From Actinomadura sp. DC4 (GTDB lineage Bacteria; Actinomycetota; Actinomycetes; Streptosporangiales; Streptosporangiaceae): 64,000 nt of DNA. The notes under the pieces are model-generated. The model did no database searches. It saw only the letters and a list, made by a program, of their open reading frames with translations, and had not been told where the DNA came from. The stretch covers positions 434,001-498,000 of the forward strand of contig NZ_JAUEQY010000001.1 in the NCBI RefSeq assembly GCF_030406325.1, read 5' to 3'. A program made the translations under genes and the position numbers. Shown one piece after another: positions 25,466-36,487 of this stretch (positions are counted from its first letter, which is position 1; each line of letters opens with the position of its first letter).

Positions 25466-25665
25466 CGCACGCCTCCGGTGTTGCAAAATGTTGAATTAAC
25501 TGCGCAGGCTGCACCAAAACGTTCGTTCAAGCGCAAAATGACACTTAGTCGGACGATGAGCAAGGGAACCGGCCATGCCATAACGGCCGAAGCCGGACAG
25601 GGCCGCGGGGGGTACGGCCGGAAACCCGGTTGTGCGCCGTCGGCCGTACCGGGGATCCTTCCAAG

Positions 25666-26154
25666 GTGCTCATCAGGGACGCCACCGTCGGCGACTGGGC
25701 CGCGATCAGGCCCTTCTTCCACGCGATCGTCGCCGCCGGCGAGACCTTCCCGTATCCGCTCGACCTGGACGACGATCAGGCCCGTGAGCTGTGGCTCGTG
25801 CCCGCGCCGGGCCGTACGACCGTCGCCGTGAACGAGTCGGGCGCCGTGCTCGGCTCGGCGAACATGTACGCGAACCGCCCCGGAAACGGCGCCCACGTCG
25901 CGAGCGCCAGCTACATGGTGGATCCGGCCCACGCCGGACGCGGCGTGGGCCGCGCTCTGTGCCAGGACTCACTCGCGTGGGCACGTACTGCGGGGTTTCG
26001 GGCCATGGTGTTCAACGCGGTCGTGGCGGCGAACGTACGCGCGGTGAGGCTGTACGAGTCGCTCGGCTTCAGCGTGCTGGGCACGGTCCCCGACGGTTTC
26101 CACCACCCCGCGGAGGGCTACGTCGGCCTGCACATGATGCACCGCGCCCTCTGA
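25666..26154 (+). CDS. GNAT N-acetyltransferase
   Basis: A 162-residue GNAT protein. VLIRDATVGDWAAIRPFF is the usual first strand and helix, ASASYMVDPAHAGRGVGRAL is motif A with the Gln/Arg-x-x-Gly-x-Gly/Ala acetyl-CoA pyrophosphate loop, and VRAVRLYESLGFSVLGTVP is motif B. ATVGD-xxIRPFFHAIVAAGETF resembles phosphinothricin/L-amino-acid acetyltransferase relatives, but the substrate is unknown. GTG 25666 (preceded by CCAAG) starts directly at the domain; earlier in-frame starts would add an unrelated basic leader. It converges on the SWIM pseudogene, with only 4 bp between stops. Confidence 0.85.
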   Translation: MLIRDATVGDWAAIRPFFHAIVAAGETFPYPLDLDDDQARELWLVPAPGRTTVAVNESGAVLGSANMYANRPGNGAHVASASYMVDPAHAGRGVGRALCQDSLAWARTAGFRAMVFNAVVAANVRAVRLYESLGFSVLGTVPDGFHHPAEGYVGLHMMHRAL

Positions 26155-26158
26155 CCCG

Positions 26159-27301
26159 TCACAGGCCGTGCTGGTCGAGGATCCGCATCAGGTTCCGTTT
26201 GCGGCGCTGGGCGGTGCGCAGTTCCGCGACGTAGGTCGTGCCCGCCGGTACACCTCCAGCGCGTGGCCGGGCGCTCCTCGCATGCGAGGTCGGCGAGGGC
26301 GAGCCACTGCCGGTCGGTGGCCCGCCCCCCGGCGGCCTGCCACGCGGCGTCGGCGTCCACGTCGCCCTCCAGACGGGCGATGTCCTCCCGGAGCAGCCTG
26401 GCGGTCCAGCCGCCGCGCCGAGACGCCCCGGCGACCAGTCCGGTGGACCTGGCACGTCCCTCGCCCCCGAGCAGGTCCCAGTAGTCCCCGAGATCGATCT
26501 CCGGCACGTACGACCAGTCGCCGAGCATGTGGGCGGCCAGCCACTCGGCGGTCTCCACCGGGTCGGCGGCGGCACACGCCTCGCGATGTGCCTCCTCGAG
26601 CTCCCCGGCGACCTCGCCGACGGCACCCGAGGAGTCGTCGATCTCCTCGTAGATCCGGCGGAGACGCTCGATCGCCTCCCGGGACATCGTCACCGTACCG
26701 GCCGCCTTCCCGGCGGCGGTCAGCGACCGCAGCGCGTCCACGGCCTCGCCGGCCTGCGCGGCGTACGCGGGCGCGTCGGCGTACTCGACCTGCCCGTACC
26801 GGCTGAACGGCGCCGGGTCGAGCAGTCGCATGATCTGCGGCCGGAGTGCGGCGATGTCCGCGCCGGCGTCCGTCACCCGTACCTCCAGCCGCAGGCGCAG
26901 GTCGTCGTCCTCATCGATGCGTTCCCGCAGGAGAGCGAGAGATCGTCACGCGGCAGGGTCTCCAGCCAGGCGTCCAGGCGCTGTCCGCGATCCTCGGCGG
27001 CGGCCCGCGCCTCCGGCAGGTCGATGCCACGGTTCAGCCCCACCGGGCCGACCGCGACGCAGTGCTTGCAGAAGTTACCGTCCAGGCCGAAGGGGCAGCC
27101 GCAGTGCCCGCCCACGCCCCCGTCCACGGTCAAGGTGACCTTGTAGACGTCGCCGCCCTGCACGAGGGCGGCGACGCCGTCGACGGTGACCTCCAGATCG
27201 GCGACTGCGCCGGGATACTCACCCGCTCGCGCGAACGAGCGCTCCCCGGCCCGAGCCTTCAGGTCGTCCGCGGTGAATGTCGAGACCACCGGACCATTCA
27301 A
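26159..27301 (-). pseudogene. SWIM zinc-finger protein with three frameshifts
   Basis: The first frame carries a SWIM zinc finger: Cys67-x-Cys69 in GHCGCPFG and Cys78-x-His80 in FCKHCVA, after the typical FTADDLKARAGERSFARAGE opening. Near 26940 the frame shifts; the next frame reads RERIDEDDDLRLRLE-V then IAALRPQIMRLLDPAPFSRY. At about 26275 a G appears to be missing (GCC AC for GCC GAC), after which HALEVYRRA is read, and a third shift leads to TYVAELRTAQRRKRNLMRIL-DQHGL-stop. The segment usually lying between VYRR and the last block is deleted. SWIM proteins are predicted DNA- or protein-binding factors; this copy is not functional. Confidence 0.75.
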
Positions 27302-27340
27302 TCGAAGACGCCCCGTTTCGGAGGCCGGAACAGGGAGGGA

Positions 27341-28174
27341 TCAGCCGCAGCCCTCGAACTGGGGGACCGTCGTCGTCAGGTTCAGGTCCGTCGAGCCGAA
27401 CCACTTCTTCAACAGCTTGCCCGCCGTCCCGTCCAGGTACATCTCCGTGATGGTCTTGTTGACGTCCTCGCATCCCGTCACGTCCGACTGGCCGATGCCC
27501 ACGCCGTACCGCTCGTCGGAGATCGGGGCGTTCACGAACCGCACCGCCTTCCCCTTCTGCGCGGCGAAGCCCGCCAGGATCAGGTCGTCGGTCGAGATGG
27601 CGTCCAGGGAGTTGTCCGTCAGCTTGGCCAGGCAGTCGCCGTACGTCGGGACCTTCACCAGCTGCGCCGCGACGTTCCGCTCGACCGTCACGCGCTGCCA
27701 GGACACCGAGCCGTTGACCGCGCACAGCCGCCGGCCCGCCAGGTCGCGGACGTTGCGGATGCCCGTCTCGTTCGTGCGGACGAGCGTGTCCTGGTGGGCC
27801 ACGTAGTACGGCCCGGCGAAGGCGACCTTCGTCTTGCGTTCCGGGGTGATCGAGTAGCTGGAGACGACCAGGTCGACCTTGCCCGTCTGGATGGCGCTCT
27901 CGCGGCCGGAGGGCGTGACGACCTTGAACTCGATCTTCTTCGGCTTGTTCTCCAGGTGCGCCGCGATGTAGCGCGCGACGTCGATGTCGAAGCCCGCGAA
28001 CGTGCCGTCGGGCTTGCGCAGGCCCAGGCCCGGCTGGTCCTTCGCGACGCCGATCGTGAGGGTGTCCTTGCCGGTGATGGACGAGCCCGAACCTCCGGTG
28101 CCACACCCCGCAACGGCGACCGCCAGCGCAAGCGCGGCGCCGATTCGACCTACTCGCATGACTCGCTCCCTCAC
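27341..28174 (-). CDS. glnH: GlnH-like amino-acid-binding lipoprotein of the GlnX-PknG pathway
   Basis: A 277-residue periplasmic-binding-protein type 3 (SBP_bac_3) lipoprotein. The lipobox is AVAGC, followed by a Gly/Ser linker. The core has LTIGVAKDQPGLGLRKPDGT, FAGFDIDVARYIAAHL, ESAIQTGKVDLVVSSYSITP and ERKTKVAFAGPYYVAHQ, all usual for Glu/Gln/Asp binders. No ABC permease or ATPase is adjacent. Instead it overlaps the GlnX-like membrane gene by 4 bp and lies in a block with PknG, as in mycobacteria, where GlnH senses Asp/Glu outside the cell and signals through GlnX to PknG. A sensory role is therefore more likely than transport. Confidence 0.85.
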   Translation of the reverse strand: MRERVMRVGRIGAALALAVAVAGCGTGGSGSSITGKDTLTIGVAKDQPGLGLRKPDGTFAGFDIDVARYIAAHLENKPKKIEFKVVTPSGRESAIQTGKVDLVVSSYSITPERKTKVAFAGPYYVAHQDTLVRTNETGIRNVRDLAGRRLCAVNGSVSWQRVTVERNVAAQLVKVPTYGDCLAKLTDNSLDAISTDDLILAGFAAQKGKAVRFVNAPISDERYGVGIGQSDVTGCEDVNKTITEMYLDGTAGKLLKKWFGSTDLNLTTTVPQFEGCG

Positions 28175-29595
28175 CGGAACTCCGACAGCCGCGGTCGTAC
28201 GCCGACCAGGATCAGCAGCACGAGCACGACCGCCGCCACGGGCAGGCCCACGTTCCAGCCGCTCAGCCCGTCGTCGCCCTTGCCGATGGCGTCCGCGAAG
28301 GCCTTCTGGTGGATGGCCGTCAGCGACACGAGCGACTGGTCGTACGCGCTGAAGTCCTTCGACGCGGTGTCCATGCGCAACGCGATCGCGGCGTGGCGGC
28401 CGCCCGGGCTCGTCGCCAGCGAACGCATGCGGCTGTCGTCGTGCTGGACGCCCTCATAGCCCTGGAGCGTCTTGTCCAGCGCCGCGCCCTGCCCCGGCAG
28501 GGTGACGTGCTGCGCCTCGGCGCCGAGGAAGCCCATGAAGCCGGAGCGGGCGGCCACGCGCTGGTCGAGCTGCTTGTAGTACGTGCTGAGGTTCCCCGCC
28601 GGGACGTAGAGGATCTCCTGGGACTTGTCCAGGTAGACCTGCTCGTAGGTGTCGGCGAGGCCGGGGTCGAGCAGGTAGCGGGTCTCGTCGGCGTTGGCGT
28701 TGTTGCTGATCGCGCGGGCGCGCGACAGCGACAGCACCGAGTCGAACCCGTCCTCCTTGGCCTTCTTGAGCTGCGCGGCCTGGCTCGTCAGCACCCCGAC
28801 GGTGACCGCGACGAGGACCAGCGTCGCCAGGGTCGCGAGGGCGAGCACCGGGTTGACCAGCCGCCGGAAGTGCACGGCGAGATAGCCCTGCAGCCCGATG
28901 AGCACGACGAGAAGAAGGGCGCCGGCGAGCAGCACCCACACGCGCCCGTTCAGGATCGCCGAGTGCTTGGACTCATACGTCCGCCGCACCGTCGTGCCGT
29001 TGTCGAGGGTCAGGTTGTACGCCTTGGGCAGCACGTCGAGCTTCATCAGGTCGGTGGCCTGGCGGTAGAGCGCGCCGACCTCCGCGCTGGGCGGCCCGGC
29101 CGCGTGGGGCTGGCGCTGGTCGAGCTGCAGCGCCTGGCCGGCGAGCTGCTCGTACCGGCCCAGCGCGTCGAGCACCGACCGCGCGGTCTGCTGCTCCGCC
29201 GGGTCGTCGCGTGCCAGGTTGGAGCCCTGGAGCAGCGCGCGGTGCGCCTCGGAGCGCCGCTGGTCGTACACCTGCAGGGCCTTCGCCCGGCCGGCGCCGA
29301 GGTTCTCGCGGCCCATGAGGATGACGGCGGCGAGCTGGGCGTCCATGTCGCTGAGCGCGAAGTACAGGTCGCCGGTGGCGACGACCTGCGGGCCGGCGTC
29401 GTGGCCGATGACCCGCAGCCCGTCGCGCGCGTCCCCGACGGCGAACCACGAGACGGTGAACATCGCCGCCACGGCCAGGACCGCCAGGAACGCGATCGCC
29501 CTGATCCGTCCCGGAAGCGACCGGATCCTGACGAGCCGCGTCACACCGCCCTGCCGGGCCGGCGGTCGTGACGGCGGAGCCGCTGTGATGGTCAC
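28171..29595 (-). CDS. glnX: GlnX-like four-helix membrane sensor
   Basis: A 474-residue membrane protein. A first membrane segment lies around residues 33-53 (AIAFLAVLAVAAMFTVSWF), then an extracytoplasmic helical domain (54-220), two adjacent segments around 222-275 (WVLLAGALLLVVLIGLQGYL and LALATLATLVLVAVTVGVL), a second helical extracytoplasmic domain, and a last segment near 450-468. The paired four-helix-bundle sensor layout matches mycobacterial GlnX (Rv0412c family), which passes the GlnH signal to PknG. It sits just upstream of glnH with an ATGA overlap and 4 bp after the FHA gene. There is no kinase or HAMP domain in the protein itself. Confidence 0.8.
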   Translation of the reverse strand: MTITAAPPSRPPARQGGVTRLVRIRSLPGRIRAIAFLAVLAVAAMFTVSWFAVGDARDGLRVIGHDAGPQVVATGDLYFALSDMDAQLAAVILMGRENLGAGRAKALQVYDQRRSEAHRALLQGSNLARDDPAEQQTARSVLDALGRYEQLAGQALQLDQRQPHAAGPPSAEVGALYRQATDLMKLDVLPKAYNLTLDNGTTVRRTYESKHSAILNGRVWVLLAGALLLVVLIGLQGYLAVHFRRLVNPVLALATLATLVLVAVTVGVLTSQAAQLKKAKEDGFDSVLSLSRARAISNNANADETRYLLDPGLADTYEQVYLDKSQEILYVPAGNLSTYYKQLDQRVAARSGFMGFLGAEAQHVTLPGQGAALDKTLQGYEGVQHDDSRMRSLATSPGGRHAAIALRMDTASKDFSAYDQSLVSLTAIHQKAFADAIGKGDDGLSGWNVGLPVAAVVLVLLILVGVRPRLSEFR

Positions 29596-29599
29596 GGCC

Positions 29600-30331
29600 T
29601 CAACCTCTCCGAAGGGTGATGGTGGTCCAGACGCCGATGTGGATGCGATCGCCGTCGCCGACCGGTACCTCCACGTTGACCGGGATCGGGTCCTCGGCGC
29701 CGTTGACCGTGGTGCCGTTGGTGGAGCCCGGGTCGACCAGTGTCCAGGTGCCGTCGGGCTTGGCGAGCAGCACCGCGTGGGTGTGCGAGGCGCCGGGGTC
29801 CTCGGGCGGCTCGCTCAGGTCGATCTCCGGCACGGTGCCCTGCGAGACGCTGCGCCGCCCGATGCGGACCTGCGGCCTGTCCAGCGCGATCTGACGCTCC
29901 GGGCAGTACGGCGGGAACGTGAAGGCGCCGTCCTCCCCGCTCTGCCGCAGCACGCTCTCGTAGTAGTCGCGGTCGGCGACGACGAGGGCCGTCCAGGAGG
30001 CGGGCGCGTCGGAGGCGGGCGCGGCCGGCGTACGGGACCGCCCGGCGCCCCACCGGCTGGTCACCGCGTCCTCTTCCTCGGCGGGCGGCTCGACCGGGGG
30101 AGGTGGCGGAGGTGGCGGCGCCGGCGCGCGCCCGGCCCCGACCGCGAAGTCATACCCGCAGCTCTCACAGAACCGGCCGGTACGCGGCGCCGAGCACTCC
30201 GGGCACGCACCACCCGCGGGCGCGCCGGCGCCGGGCGAGGGCACCGGCGGAGCACCGCCCGCGATGCGGGTCCCGCAGACGTCGCAGTAGTCGTCGGCGC
30301 CGGAGGAGTGCCCGGCCGGACAGGTCGGCAT
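29600..30331 (-). CDS. FHA-domain protein with N-terminal zinc ribbons
   Basis: A 243-residue protein. Two zinc-ribbon motifs at the N-terminus (DDYCDVCGTRI and GGACPECSAP with GRFCESCGYDF) are followed by a proline-rich linker and, from about 150, an FHA domain with RIGRRSVSQGTVPEIDLSEP, then HTHAVLL and DPGSTNGTTVNG. FHA domains bind phosphothreonine, so this is a likely PknG substrate or adaptor, comparable to the GarA/OdhI proteins that PknG phosphorylates; those have a phosphorylated N-terminal TT motif, which I do not see here. It lies 2 bp after the VWA gene in the same operon. Confidence 0.88.
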   Translation of the reverse strand: MPTCPAGHSSGADDYCDVCGTRIAGGAPPVPSPGAGAPAGGACPECSAPRTGRFCESCGYDFAVGAGRAPAPPPPPPPPVEPPAEEEDAVTSRWGAGRSRTPAAPASDAPASWTALVVADRDYYESVLRQSGEDGAFTFPPYCPERQIALDRPQVRIGRRSVSQGTVPEIDLSEPPEDPGASHTHAVLLAKPDGTWTLVDPGSTNGTTVNGAEDPIPVNVEVPVGDGDRIHIGVWTTITLRRG

Positions 30332-30333
30332 GC

Positions 30334-31644
30334 TCAGGCCCCGCCCTTACGGGTGCGTACGGTCTTGCTCGACTGGGTGTCCAGCGACATCTCGTCGACC
30401 TTCTCGACGTTTCTCTTCAGCCGTACGGTCCCGGTCGCGTGGTCCTCGATGTCGACGACCTTGTCCAGCAGGCCGGCGATCCGGTCGTTGCCCGACTCGT
30501 GGGCCAGCTTGACCGCGCGGCCGAGCCGGGCGGTCGCGGTGTCGAGGTCGCCGTCCTTGCGGGCCTGCAGCCCCTCCTGGATGGCGTCGGCGAGCTCGGC
30601 CTGCCCGGTGAAGTGCGCGACCTTGGGGTTGATGCGGGTCGACTGGACCTCGTCGTCGGTCCACTCGGCCAGGACGTTGCCCGTCGCCAGCACCTGCTCG
30701 GCCGACCCGCCCGAGCCCGGCAGCACCAGCTTGACCCAGGCCGCGCGCAGCTCCTGGCCGATCGTGCCCGGGGGCACCTCGACGCAGATGTGGTAGTCGC
30801 GGCTCTCCGCGCCCCACGCGCCGATCGGGTAGTCGCCGGCGCGCGGTCCGGCGTCGACGCGCTTGCCGGTCAGGTCCTCCACCGAGGGCGTGACCTGCTT
30901 GACGAAGCGCAGCCGGGCGTTCTGCGGCGTCCAGACGCGCAGCGCGACGTCGGCGACCGCCTTGCCCATCGCCGCCTCGGTCATCGCGCGGAAGTCGGCG
31001 ACCAGGTCGCTGGGGTCGGCGACGAGGTCGACGCTGCCGAGCATCGTCGAGGCCACCTTGCGCAGCTCGGCGACCTCCCAGTCGGTGCCGACGCCGCGGC
31101 AGTCGCAGACGAAGTGGCCCGTGCAGGACCGCAGGTTGGCGTCGAGCTGCTCGGGGCTCTCGTGCTGGTTCTTGCCGTCGGTGAGGAGGATCGCGTGCCG
31201 GATGCCGCCCTGGTACGGGGCGAAGAGGCGGTCGGCCAGGTTGAGCCAGGCGCCGATCGCGGTGCCGCCGGCCGGGCGTACGGCGTCCAGCGCCGCCTTG
31301 GCCTGCTGCCGGGTGTGCACGTTCGCCGGGACGAGCTGCTCGTTCGGCGGGTACACCATGCGGGCCCGCGCGGAGCCGGAGACCACCGCGAAGTTCACGC
31401 CGTCGCGCAGGGCGTCGACCGCGGTCTGCGCGGCCCGGATCGCCGAGGACATCTTCGTCCGCGGGTAGTCCATGGACCCGGAGGTGTCGATGATGATGAC
31501 CTCGGCCGCGGACGTGGTGTTCACCGGGCCCGCCGCCGGCGTTCCGCTCGCCTCGACTGTCATGATCGCGTGCACCTCCTGCCCGCCCTCGGGGAGGTAC
31601 TTGTTCTGGTCGATCGTGAACGTGAAGTCGGGGGTGCCGCTCAT
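30334..31644 (-). CDS. VWA-domain protein of the PknG cluster
   Basis: A 436-residue protein with a von Willebrand A domain at about 45-225. The metal-ion-dependent adhesion site is intact: Asp53-x-Ser55-x-Ser57 in IIIDTSGSMDYP, the Thr in PAGGTAIGAWL and the Asp in HAILLTDGKNQ. A beta-rich domain and a helical, TPR-like C-terminus (IQEGLQARKDGDLDTATARL) follow. There is no signal peptide, so it is cytoplasmic. Similar VWA proteins lie beside FHA, PP2C and PknG-like kinase genes in other actinomycetes; a scaffold role in the phospho-signalling complex is inferred. A 43-bp gap separates it from the phosphatase gene. Confidence 0.85.
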   Translation of the reverse strand: MSGTPDFTFTIDQNKYLPEGGQEVHAIMTVEASGTPAAGPVNTTSAAEVIIIDTSGSMDYPRTKMSSAIRAAQTAVDALRDGVNFAVVSGSARARMVYPPNEQLVPANVHTRQQAKAALDAVRPAGGTAIGAWLNLADRLFAPYQGGIRHAILLTDGKNQHESPEQLDANLRSCTGHFVCDCRGVGTDWEVAELRKVASTMLGSVDLVADPSDLVADFRAMTEAAMGKAVADVALRVWTPQNARLRFVKQVTPSVEDLTGKRVDAGPRAGDYPIGAWGAESRDYHICVEVPPGTIGQELRAAWVKLVLPGSGGSAEQVLATGNVLAEWTDDEVQSTRINPKVAHFTGQAELADAIQEGLQARKDGDLDTATARLGRAVKLAHESGNDRIAGLLDKVVDIEDHATGTVRLKRNVEKVDEMSLDTQSSKTVRTRKGGA

Positions 31645-31687
31645 GGGGCCTCCTTCGTCGGAGGAGTGACCAGAGCGCTCCGCTCTC

Positions 31688-32682
31688 TCATTCGGCCTGC
31701 TCCTGGTTCGGGTGTGCGGAAGGCGTGAAGGGGATGACGACGACGGTGATGTTGTCCCGCCCGCCGGCCTCGAGCGCGAGCTGGGTGAGCGCGCGGGCCG
31801 CCGCCAGCGGCGCCGACGCGGCGTCCGGGGCGGCCGCGGCCAGCTCGGCGGGCTCGGGCAGGTAGTTCCACAGGCCGTCGCTGCACACGAGGACCACGCC
31901 CGCCTCGTCCGGGGTGATCGTCCGTACGTGGGTGTCGAGCTCGCCCGCGTCCGCGCCGAGCCAGGCGGTGATGACGTGCGCGTTCGGGTGCCGCTCGGCC
32001 TCCTCCTCGGTCATCGCGCCGGAGGAGACCATCTCTCCGGCCCAGGAGTCGTCGTCGGTCAGCCGCTCTCCGCCTCCGCCCGCGGGCAGCCAGTACGCGC
32101 GGCTGTCGCCGATCCAGCCCACGGTCACCGATCCGCCGTGCGCCAGGGCCGAGACGTAGGTGCAGGACGGCGGCTCGCCGGCCGGCTGTGTGGTCTCACC
32201 GCTCGGCGGCGCGACCAGCCCGGCCACGGCCTCGGCGGCCCGCTCGGCGGCGGTACGGGTGGCGGTCTCGGCGTCGGTGCCGGAACCGTGCAGCTCCGCC
32301 AGGGCGGCGGCGCCCGTGTCGGCGGCGATCCGGGACGCCTCCTCGGGCCGCGAGGAGGACGAGACGCCGTCGCACACGACGGCGGCCACGCCGCCGGCGG
32401 TGCCGGTCAGCGCCATCGCGTCCTCGTTGCGGCTGTGCCGCAGCCCGCGGTCGCTGACCCCGGCAGAGCCCGCGGCCTCGGCCTCGACGTGGTCGGTGCC
32501 GTCGGGCTGCCGTAGCCCGCACTGGTCGCAGTAGCCGTCCCCGCTGATCGCGCTCGCTCCGCAGCCGGGGCAGCGGCGTACGGGGGCGTCGAGCCGATGG
32601 CCGCACGCCTCGCAGTAGTCCTCGCCCGGGTATACGGGCGTGTCACAGGCGGGGCAGGTCTGTTCCTCGGTCACGGCGGCCA

Positions 32683-32683
<1 letters not shown>
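31688..32683 (-). CDS. PP2C-type Ser/Thr phosphatase with zinc ribbons
   Basis: A 331-residue protein. Zinc ribbons occupy the first 65 residues (TCPACDTPVYPGEDYCEACG, then RCPGCGASAISGDGYCDQCG). The PP2C (PPM) domain follows, with RHSRNEDAMAL, VVCDGVSSSSRPEEAS, VGWIGDSRAYWL, VLVCSDGLWNYLPE and GRDNITVVVIPF, so the acidic metal ligands are present. It is the natural antagonist of the adjacent kinase. Its ATG shares a base with the pknG stop (TGATG), which fixes the start at 32683; the upstream frame extension lies within pknG. Confidence 0.9.
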
Positions 32684-35144
<2,461 letters not shown>

Positions 35145-35145
<1 letters not shown>

Positions 35146-36365
35146 CAGCTCGTCCCCTCTTTCGGCTCTTTCGGCGATGCCGAGTGCGATGCGATCGCCC
35201 GCTGGTAGTCCGCCAGCGCCACCGTGGCCCGCCGCAGGTCGCACGGAGACGTCCAGAGCAGGTCGTGCGCCTGCTGGTGCAGGTCGGTCAGGGCGGTGTC
35301 CTCGGCCAGGCCGAGCCGTCCCGCCTTGGCCTTGTACGCGTCGAGCCGTCCCCGCAGCTCCTCACGCCGGTCCAGGAGCCCGGTGATCAGCCCGGTGGTC
35401 GCGCGCGCCTGGTCGAGCGCGGTGGCCGCGGCGCGGTCGAGCTCGCCGGCGCGGGTGGCCAGCTCGATCCAGCGGCCCTCGCCGCGCAGCCCGTCCAGTG
35501 CCGCGAGGCGGTCGCGCAGCGCGGCGGAGTAGGCGGGCAGCTCGGGCAGCGCCGGTGAGGCGATCTTGGCGAGCACACGGTCCTGGGCCTCCACGGCCTC
35601 GCGCTCGGCCGTCTCGACCAGTTCGATCGTCGCCGCGATGTCGCCGGCGCGCTGGTCGTGCTCGTCTCGTACCCGTACGGCGTCCTCGAGGCGGCCGCGC
35701 AGCGCCGCCAGCTCACGGCCGATCTCCTCGATCCGGCTCGTGTCGGCCCGCCCGCCGGACGCCAGCGACATCGGGTCCGAGCGCGCGGTCGCGCGTGCCT
35801 CGGCGAGCCGCTCGGAGATCCGGTCGAACTCCGGTTCGTGCAGGCCGAGTGAGGCGTGCAGCGCCTCCACGGCGCGCGCGGCCTCCTCCACCTCGCCCAG
35901 GGAGGTGAGCAGCGCCGACCAGACCTCGTTGACCGAGGCGACAAGGCCGGCGGTCCCCTCGTACAGCGGGTTCATGCGCTGGACGACCCCGTCGAGGGAC
36001 AGCCACTCGCCGGTGGGGCCGAGCAGGGTCCGCTCCTCGAGGGGGATCTCGCCGCTCGACAGCTCGACGGAGGTGCCGGACAGCAGCCGCGTGAGCTCGG
36101 CGAGCTCGACCTGGCTGGGCTTGTTGTGCCGGGCCCGCAGCTCCTCGGCCTCGGCGAGGACCCTCCCGTACGCGTCGAAGAGCTTCCAGAGCGTGGCCAT
36201 CCGCCCGCTGATGTCGGCCCAGGCGCGCTCGGTGGCGCCGGTCAGCGGGGTGCCCTTCAGCAGCTGGAAGCCCTGGTGCGCCTCCAGCTCGAGCAGGACA
36301 CGGGTGATGCGTTCGCTTTCGCCCTTCAGCCGTTCGAGCCTACGGTCGATCTCGTCCCGGTTCAT
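35145..36365 (-). CDS. Coiled-coil protein, first gene of the PknG block
   Basis: A 406-residue protein beginning MNRDEIDRRLERLKGESERI. An in-frame ATG ten codons earlier is less likely, because the coiled coil starts here. It is almost entirely helical and charged, with heptad-like stretches and no membrane segment, signal peptide or catalytic motif. Its stop overlaps the pknG start (TGATG), so the two are co-translated. Genes of this type head PknG-like kinase blocks in other actinomycetes; a structural or regulatory role for the kinase is inferred. I do not know a family name. Confidence 0.75.
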
Positions 36366-36487
36366 CGACCGGCCGACTCCTGCGTCCCCCAGCAAACTGG
36401 CCTCGTTCGTACTTGGTACCCCGTGCGCGCTCCGGCGAGATACGAGGGTTCAAGCCATTGGCCCGGTTCCCCCCGCTTGTAGGTGGA

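Noticed and set aside
25483-25540. Direct repeat GCAAAATG twice, 50 bp apart, upstream of the GH31 gene
   Set aside because: Only eight bases match, in a short AT-richer promoter region, so chance is likely; no symmetric operator is formed.
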